A stretch of 64,000 nt of DNA from Sulfolobales archaeon (GTDB lineage Archaea > Thermoproteota > Thermoprotei_A > Sulfolobales > NBVN01). The position numbers and the translations under genes were made by a program. Below the pieces are notes generated by a model. The model did no database searches. It was given only the letters and a program-made list of their open reading frames with translations, and was not told the DNA's origin. The DNA lies in assembly GCA_025058345.1 (NCBI GenBank), contig JANXEN010000003.1:124001-188000 (forward strand), read 5' to 3'. Positions 58,782-64,000 of this stretch are shown piece by piece (positions within the stretch are counted from its first letter, which is position 1; each line of letters starts with the position of its first letter).

Positions 58782-59942
58782 TTAGAAGGAGGTCTTAACT
58801 CTCCATATAGAGTATTCATTATGTTTTAGAATTTCTGAAGATGTCTGAGCACCTGACGCTACTTCAAGTACCTTAGCGAATAGTCTTTCACCAGCCTCAT
58901 TTAATGTTTCAGCACCCTCAACAACACCCCCTACGCATACGTCAATAACGCCTCTTAACTTGACGCACGTTTCCGGGTTTCCAGTAACTTTAATTACTGG
59001 GGATATTGGTGAACCAGTAGGAGTGCCTCGTCCAGTTGTAAATATCACTAATTGTGCTCCGCCTGCAACTAATCCAGTCACGGATTCAATATCGTATCCT
59101 GGGGTATTCATGAATATTACACCTTTTTTACGAGGTTTTTCAGCATAATCTATTACTTCAGTTATCGGTCTTGAACCGCTTTTAATGATAGCGCCCAGAG
59201 ATTTTTCCTCGATTGTAGTAAGGCCTCCCATTATGTTGCCTGGAGTTGGGTTAGTTCCTCTTATATCAAGTCCTGATTCAAGTATCTCCTTCTCAAACCA
59301 TTCTACGTACTTAAGTAGTTTTTCCTTATGATGTTCGTCTTTAATTCTCCTCAACAATAGGTGTTCAGCCCCAATTACTTCAGGGGTTTCAGCAAACATT
59401 ACAGCTGCCCCTAAATCAACTAGTTTATCACTTACGTAACCTACAGCTGGATTTGCTGCAATAGATGAAGTTGAGTCAGATCCGCCGCATTCAAGACCTA
59501 CGACTAAGTTCGATATATCGAACGTATGTCTCCGTAGCTTACTTACGTCATCAACGAATTTACGTAGAATGTTTATCCCTTTCTCTACTGCTTTTTCATA
59601 CCCTAGATCCTGAACCACTATTACTTCGACAGGCTTACCGCTTCCCGCAATCTCGTCACCGAGTTTATGGGGATCTACCTTCTCACATCCAAGACCTACA
59701 ACCAGTACCGAAAATACGTTAGGGTTAAGAGCTGTTCCCAGAAGAGTTCTGTAAGTTAGTTCGAAGTCGTATCCTAATTGAGTACAACCACAGGTGTGTA
59801 GAGCTACCGAAGTGTTGCTTATTAATGAGCTAAACTTATTAACGACATCATTAATGCATATAACTGTAGGTAATATTAAAACCTTATTTCTGACCCCAAC
59901 AGAACCATCTACATTCTCATAACCTAGGAATTCATAGCCCAT
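58782..59942 (-). CDS. UxaA-family hydrolyase large domain (altronate dehydratase/sulfolactate sulfo-lyase SuyB type)
   Basis: Catalytic C-terminal domain of the UxaA family: opening GYENVDGSVGVRNKVLILPTV, conserved cysteines HTCGCTQLG near residue 50, GLGCEKVDP near 84, GLECGGSDSTSSIAANPAVG near 150, and GRGTPTGSPISPVIKVTGN near 310. It dehydrates sugar acids (altronate, galactarate) or removes sulfite from sulfolactate, with Fe or Mn bound by the cysteines. The small SAF-domain partner normally fused or adjacent is not in the window. ATG behind GGTGCTTCA. It lies near Ldh2- and ThDP-enzyme genes on the same strand. Confidence 0.85.
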   Translation of the reverse strand: MGYEFLGYENVDGSVGVRNKVLILPTVICINDVVNKFSSLISNTSVALHTCGCTQLGYDFELTYRTLLGTALNPNVFSVLVVGLGCEKVDPHKLGDEIAGSGKPVEVIVVQDLGYEKAVEKGINILRKFVDDVSKLRRHTFDISNLVVGLECGGSDSTSSIAANPAVGYVSDKLVDLGAAVMFAETPEVIGAEHLLLRRIKDEHHKEKLLKYVEWFEKEILESGLDIRGTNPTPGNIMGGLTTIEEKSLGAIIKSGSRPITEVIDYAEKPRKKGVIFMNTPGYDIESVTGLVAGGAQLVIFTTGRGTPTGSPISPVIKVTGNPETCVKLRGVIDVCVGGVVEGAETLNEAGERLFAKVLEVASGAQTSSEILKHNEYSIWRVKTSF

Positions 59943-60032
59943 TGAAGCACCTAGTAACTATTACAAAATCAAATCTTTTAAATACTGAATGTTTGAGTAA
60001 GACGCAAATGATGTAATACCAATAAGTGAAAG

Positions 60033-60758
60033 CTACGGCGTATAAGTCAGTTCTCTATATACGTATTGATAAGCCCTTTCTAACTCCTTAACAACTACCT
60101 CTAGATCCTTGAGATTTCTTACGATAGCTGTCAAACACGTATAGCCATCTTCATTTAAGTCAAATCTCGCCGTCGTTGCCATCGCTTTGAGCTTGTTTTT
60201 AAATTTGAAGGTAGTTCTCACTCCTTCAAAGGAGTTGATGAAGTAGTAAAACGAGTCGCTCTCAATATACATTCCAAAGTCCTCCTTAATTGCTGTGAAC
60301 GCAACTCTTACATCACCGATATGTTTAGAGGCTACTGAAACCCTTTTCCCTCCCTCTAAGGGAGTTGCCACTAAATATCCTAGCTTACTAAAGATGTTGG
60401 ATATTTCAAGTAACTCTCCATCAATGATGTGATTAACAACTTTGATTTCTCCAGGAGGTATCATTCTGACACGGCTTAAGGGACCTACATAACTTCCAAT
60501 GAGGTAGATCTCTGAATACGGTTCACTAAAACCGTAAAATATGCAGAACGCCTTCTCAGGAGGCCAATAATACACCTTACCGGGGATGGCTTGAGCGCTA
60601 GCACTCAATGACTCTAGCTTAGCTGAGTAAGGTGTGCTAAAGTAGACCTCTTCCTTCCACTTCATTAGAACGCTTTTAAATGGTAATAATGCAGATACAT
60701 CATCCAGGACTTCCAGCACTAATGAATTATCATCATTACATATCACTTCTACTAACAT
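60033..60758 (-). CDS. Cyclophilin-like-fold protein with C-terminal extension
   Basis: Residues 1 to about 125 show the small cyclophilin-like (DUF369/TM1367-type) barrel: VYFSTPYSAKLES, the signature VYYWPPEKAFCIFYGFSEP near residue 62, then IGSYVGPLSRVRMIPPGEIKVVNHIIDG. The last 115 residues, ending LEVVVKELERAYQYVYRELTYTP, have no recognised fold. Divergent from a second cyclophilin-like gene (61 kb), 80 bases apart, so the two probably share a control region. Function of the family is unknown. Confidence 0.7.
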   Translation of the reverse strand: MLVEVICNDDNSLVLEVLDDVSALLPFKSVLMKWKEEVYFSTPYSAKLESLSASAQAIPGKVYYWPPEKAFCIFYGFSEPYSEIYLIGSYVGPLSRVRMIPPGEIKVVNHIIDGELLEISNIFSKLGYLVATPLEGGKRVSVASKHIGDVRVAFTAIKEDFGMYIESDSFYYFINSFEGVRTTFKFKNKLKAMATTARFDLNEDGYTCLTAIVRNLKDLEVVVKELERAYQYVYRELTYTP

Positions 60759-60838
60759 CGCATATTCACCTATACACTCTGTAATTCATGGGGTAAAAAC
60801 TTAATTTGATGTAAACTACTAATTAGTAAGGTGGTTGA

Positions 60839-61228
60839 TTGAAGGTTAGAATTAGAATTAAATCTAAATCAATCGGTGTAGTTCCGGCTGAATTTACGGA
60901 TGAGTTTAGCCCAAAAACATTTAATGAAATACTTAAGGCATTACCTATAGAGGGTGTGGCTAGCCTTTGGGGTTCTGAGATATACTTCCCAATCCCTGTT
61001 AACCTTCCTGAGGAAAATCCATTTGAGATCGTTGAGAAGGGTGTTATTGCCTACTGGCCTCCTGGGAATAGTTTATGTATTTTCTGGGGGCCTACCCCTG
61101 CTAGCAGGCGTAAGGATGAGATAAGACCAGCGAGTCCAGTAAATGTCGTAGGCAGAGTTATAGGTGATCCTGAAGTATTTACAAATGTGAGATATAAGGA
61201 AAAAATAGTTGTTGAGAGAGAAGATTAA
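60839..61228 (+). CDS. Cyclophilin-like-fold protein (DUF369/TM1367-type)
   Basis: A 129-residue single-domain protein. Conserved parts: FSPKTFNEILKALPIEG near residue 27, WGSEIYFPIPVNLPEENP near 44, the signature IAYWPPGNSLCIFWGPTPAS near 70 and PASPVNVVGRVIGDP near 97. The central IAYWPPGNSLCIFWG is shared with the divergent paralogue at 60 kb (VYYWPPEKAFCIFYG). TTG start after AAGGTGG. Overlaps the Ldh2 gene by four bases tail to tail. No isomerase activity can be assumed. Confidence 0.8.
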   Translation: MKVRIRIKSKSIGVVPAEFTDEFSPKTFNEILKALPIEGVASLWGSEIYFPIPVNLPEENPFEIVEKGVIAYWPPGNSLCIFWGPTPASRRKDEIRPASPVNVVGRVIGDPEVFTNVRYKEKIVVERED

Positions 61229-62259
61229 TTTGTAGGGAACTCAACACCATACTTAATAGATAATTCCTTTAATTCTTTAAGGGTTTCATCGTCGAGTGGG
61301 ATTCCTCTTTCAACCCTATTTAAGTAAGTCCTATGTTCAGGTTCTCCAGGCATTAATACTTCAAATCCGGGGGCTGTTGGGGTGGACTTAACTAAGTTTA
61401 TGTATTCTGTGATTTCTTCTATGTATTCATTATACGGCCTAAATGAGTTTATATCTACAGCACCTATGAATACCCCTCCCTGGCTGTAGAACATACCTCT
61501 CCTCATCTTTAAGCTGTATCCTCCTCCTAGGACTACCCCGCATAGGATATCGACAGCTACTGCTAGGCCGAAGCCTTTATACCCTCCGAAAGGTAGTAGA
61601 ATACCCTCGATCGCTTCCTTAGGGTCTGTAGTCATTAGACCTTCTTTATTCATTGCCCAGCCTTCAGGGATTTTCTCACCCTTATGTGCTGCTACTAATA
61701 TCTTACCTCTAGCAACAACACTCATAGCCATATCTAAGATTATAGGAGGTCTATCTTTAGTGGGGAATCCTATAGCTATGGGATTAGTGCCGGTAATAGG
61801 TTTCTTACAACCCAGTGGAGCTATATTAGGTGAGGCATTAGCACTTACGAAACCAACCATTCCATTATCAACGATCTTCATTACATAATATCCTAACATA
61901 CCTATATGCTTTAAGTTCTTAATACCTACAAAGGAAACCCCGAATCCTTTAGCCTTACCTACGGCTATCTCCGTAGCCTTCAAAGCAACCGGTTGACCAA
62001 TCCCGTTATCCCCATCAATAAGTGCGTAAGGACCGCCATCCTTAACCACTTTAACGTTTGGATTCGGGTTTATCTCTCCACGTACAATACCGCTAACATA
62101 GAACGGTAGGCGGATAATTCCATGGGAATCTACGCCCCTTAGATTAGCAAGCACTAACTGGTCTGTAACCACCTCGGCGTGGCCTTTAGGTACACCAACC
62201 TTTATTAATACTTCATTTGAAAATTGACGCAATTTTTCTTGAGGAATTATAAAGGTCAT
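61225..62259 (-). CDS. Ldh2-family NAD(P)-dependent 2-hydroxyacid dehydrogenase
   Basis: Member of the malate/L-lactate/ureidoglycolate/sulfolactate dehydrogenase family, whose fold differs from classical LDH. Motifs: LRGVDSHGIIRLPFYV near residue 40 with the catalytic His, DGDNGIGQPVALKA near 83, KNLKHIGMLGYYV near 112, GTNPIAIGFPTKDRPPIILDMA near 157 and LPFGGYKGFGLAVAVDILCGVVLGG near 220. Length 344. Substrate could be malate, lactate, sulfolactate (ComC-like) or a sugar-derived acid. ATG behind GGTGCTGAAC; 40 bases downstream of the ThDP enzyme, likely the same transcript. Confidence 0.88.
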   Translation of the reverse strand: MTFIIPQEKLRQFSNEVLIKVGVPKGHAEVVTDQLVLANLRGVDSHGIIRLPFYVSGIVRGEINPNPNVKVVKDGGPYALIDGDNGIGQPVALKATEIAVGKAKGFGVSFVGIKNLKHIGMLGYYVMKIVDNGMVGFVSANASPNIAPLGCKKPITGTNPIAIGFPTKDRPPIILDMAMSVVARGKILVAAHKGEKIPEGWAMNKEGLMTTDPKEAIEGILLPFGGYKGFGLAVAVDILCGVVLGGGYSLKMRRGMFYSQGGVFIGAVDINSFRPYNEYIEEITEYINLVKSTPTAPGFEVLMPGEPEHRTYLNRVERGIPLDDETLKELKELSIKYGVEFPTN

Positions 62260-62298
62260 TGTTCAGCACCAACATTATATGAGGTGTCATAATATATT

Positions 62299-63990
62299 TT
62301 AACGTTTACTAATTTCACTTATTCTGCTAGCCTTATACAGTCTCCTCATAGGGAGCGGTACTGAATTAGGGTCTATCACAACATCAACGACTACTGGTCT
62401 ATCCTTAGCTAAACTTAATGCTTTATCAACCCCTTCCTTAAGCTCATCCCTCTTCTCAATCCTAATGCCATGAGCGCCTAAGGACTTAGCTAATTCGCAG
62501 TAGTTTACTGAGGGTAGTTTATGCGTTAGGTCAGTGCCGTAGCTAGCTCTCTCATAGATCCTTACTACCCTATATGATGAGTCGTTAAATACGAAGATGA
62601 TTACTGGTAGGTTATATCTAACGCCTGTTACAACTTCTAAGCCTGTCATTAGGAATCCACCATCTCCTACAAGACCAACGACCTTAGCATCTCTTCTAGC
62701 TAATTTCGCTCCTATAGCGCTTGGAACACCCATACCCATCGATACGTAACTAGTGGTTATTACGTATGTTCTGGGTTTGTAAATAGGCATGGTGAATGTT
62801 TCAATTCTATGTGCCCCCACATCACATGTGAAGATAGTGTCTTCATCGAATGTATCCCTTATCAGTTTGACGACTTCCCAGGATTCGATTAACTCGCTAC
62901 TAGGTATTGGTTCGCTAGGATGTGATTTTTTAGCGGTTGCCCATAAATTGCTAAGGACTTCACTGCTGCCTCTAGAAATCTTTCCAACACACTCGTTCTT
63001 AGACTTAAGTAGTATTTTATTTAGGAATTCCTTAACGTCAGCTTCCACAGCTAGGGTAGGTTTAAAAACTCTACCGAATTCATCACTCGATATGTTTACA
63101 TGTATTAAATTACCGGATATCTTCATAGAGTATCTACCGGTACCCATTTGACTAAACCTAACTCCTAGAGCCAGTACGAGGTCCGCATTACTTAACAATT
63201 CCTCAGCTACTAAGTCACCTAGGTTTCCAGCAGCAACTCCCGCGTAGAGTGGGTGACTCGGATGTATGACTCCCTTACCCATCACTGTAGTACATACAGG
63301 TATGTCGAAGTATTCAGCAAAAGCAATTAGTTCTGACTCAGCCCCTGATATGGTGACCCCTCTTCCTGCTAGGATTACAGGTTTTTTAGAACTCCTAAGC
63401 ATCCTCAGAACCTCATTAATTACATCTTCATTAGGTGTAGGTCTGGATGCAGGTAATCTCAAGTAATGATAGCTGTCAATGTTTTCATCAAAGATATCTG
63501 CAGGCATTTCTAAATAAACAGGACCTGGTCGCCCTGAGACAGCTGTGTTGAATGCTTTCGAAATCACGTCAGGGATTTGATTGGGGGCAGTGATCTTGAA
63601 CTGCCTTTTAGTCACGGTTCTAAATACGTTTAGTTGGTCGGACTCGTTTGGAAATGCGTGAAGGCAATTCTTATATGCGATACTTCTTGGTGGTGTGGTT
63701 GCTATTACAACTAAAGGATCACCTTCGACATGAGCCATGGCTATAGGATTCACAGCTCCTAAGACGCCAGGACCACCAGTTAGTACACTTACACCAACTT
63801 TACCGCTAACTCTCGAATATGAGATGCCCATGAAACCTACTCCAGGTTCGTATGCGGCATTAATTGACTTAGGCTTACCTGCCTTTTCAATGCTGATGGA
63901 CAAGCCTAATGTGTGCTCAGCGAAGACCGTAAAGTAATACTCGACATCTTCCTTATTTAGTATATCTACTAATAATTCACTTACCTTCAT
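62299..63990 (-). CDS. Thiamine diphosphate-dependent enzyme, acetolactate synthase superfamily
   Basis: Three-domain ThDP enzyme of 563 residues. N-terminal PYR domain with the cofactor-activating Glu in NAAYEPGVGFMG near residue 47 and TGGPGVLGAVNPIAMAHVEGDPLVVI near 71; a central Rossmann-like domain (PVILAGRGVTISGAESEL near 204); C-terminal PP domain with the ThDP/Mg motif GDGGFLMTGLEVVTGVRYNLPVIIFVFND near 440. Activities in this superfamily include acetolactate synthase, benzoylformate-type decarboxylases and sulfoacetaldehyde acetyltransferase; I cannot choose. No ilvN, ilvC or ilvD is nearby, which argues against branched-chain synthesis. Start close to the window edge at ATG 63990. 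Confidence 0.85.
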   Translation of the reverse strand: MKVSELLVDILNKEDVEYYFTVFAEHTLGLSISIEKAGKPKSINAAYEPGVGFMGISYSRVSGKVGVSVLTGGPGVLGAVNPIAMAHVEGDPLVVIATTPPRSIAYKNCLHAFPNESDQLNVFRTVTKRQFKITAPNQIPDVISKAFNTAVSGRPGPVYLEMPADIFDENIDSYHYLRLPASRPTPNEDVINEVLRMLRSSKKPVILAGRGVTISGAESELIAFAEYFDIPVCTTVMGKGVIHPSHPLYAGVAAGNLGDLVAEELLSNADLVLALGVRFSQMGTGRYSMKISGNLIHVNISSDEFGRVFKPTLAVEADVKEFLNKILLKSKNECVGKISRGSSEVLSNLWATAKKSHPSEPIPSSELIESWEVVKLIRDTFDEDTIFTCDVGAHRIETFTMPIYKPRTYVITTSYVSMGMGVPSAIGAKLARRDAKVVGLVGDGGFLMTGLEVVTGVRYNLPVIIFVFNDSSYRVVRIYERASYGTDLTHKLPSVNYCELAKSLGAHGIRIEKRDELKEGVDKALSLAKDRPVVVDVVIDPNSVPLPMRRLYKASRISEISKR

Positions 63991-64000
63991 AATTAAATCC

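Noticed and set aside
59465-59722. 85-codon ORF within the UxaA-type gene
   Set aside because: Antisense to a conserved enzyme and without motif.

Overview
The window is a dense, AT-rich stretch of an archaeal chromosome, most likely from a thermophilic member of the Thermoproteota (Crenarchaeota and relatives). The evidence is a set of archaeal marker genes: HMG-CoA reductase, a tetraether-lipid-synthase-like radical SAM protein, geranylgeranyl reductase, the wyosine enzyme Taw1, the D-aminoacyl-tRNA deacylase DtdA, XerA, NucS, bifunctional PGI/PMI, a ThiD-ThiN fusion and an AbrB-PhoU regulator. TATA-box promoters close to start codons, leaderless starts and at least one textbook C/D-box guide sRNA agree with this. 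I see no insertion sequence, prophage or CRISPR array. The lineage below phylum cannot be settled by eye.

Layout. 1-5.2 kb: edge of a TAXI-type TRAP receptor, proC, a two-gene ABC exporter, an enolase-superfamily dehydratase and one orphan gene. 5.3-10.8 kb: a compact five-gene membrane-bound group 4 [NiFe] hydrogenase with both Ni-binding Cys pairs. 10.9-21 kb: central and cofactor metabolism (PGI/PMI, class II HMG-CoA reductase, PhoU-like regulator, FolE, a thioredoxin-reductase-like flavoprotein, ThiDN, a split methionine synthase, ADP-forming acyl-CoA synthetase alpha). 21-29.5 kb: DNA and RNA maintenance and proteolysis (NucS, DHH phosphoesterase, Taw1, TldE/TldD, ATP-cone protein, TatD, XerA, kinase-like protein). 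29.5-35.3 kb: the pyrimidine pathway as two divergent units, pyrB-pyrI and pyrF-pyrE-pyrK-pyrC-pyrD, followed by a C/D-box sRNA on the minus strand.

35.4-45 kb: aminotransferase, YbjQ protein, a glycosylase-like Fe-S protein, membrane proteins, a saccharopine-dehydrogenase-like enzyme, an Alg14-Alg13-like fusion and a full DctPQM TRAP transporter. 45.4-50.2 kb: tRNA-Thr(CGT), PLP synthase pdxS-pdxT followed by a threonine-synthase-like protein that lacks the PLP lysine and carries a C-terminal winged helix, a DUF72 protein and a cysteine synthase family enzyme. 50.3-53.4 kb: convergent lipid genes (Tes-like and geranylgeranyl reductase). 53.4-64 kb: a secreted coiled-coil protein, an Nramp-like transporter without the metal motif, small orphans, dtdA, and a likely hydroxy-acid catabolic group (UxaA-type lyase, two cyclophilin-like proteins, Ldh2-type dehydrogenase, ThDP enzyme).

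The main surprises are: nucS, whose N-terminal domain is missing from the ORF track because it seems to start at ACG behind a perfect Shine-Dalgarno; the pseudo-threonine-synthase/winged-helix protein next to pdxST; several enzymes that have lost family-defining residues (ThiN domain, TrxR-like protein, enolase-superfamily dehydratase, Nramp-like carrier); and non-coding RNAs in gene-poor gaps.
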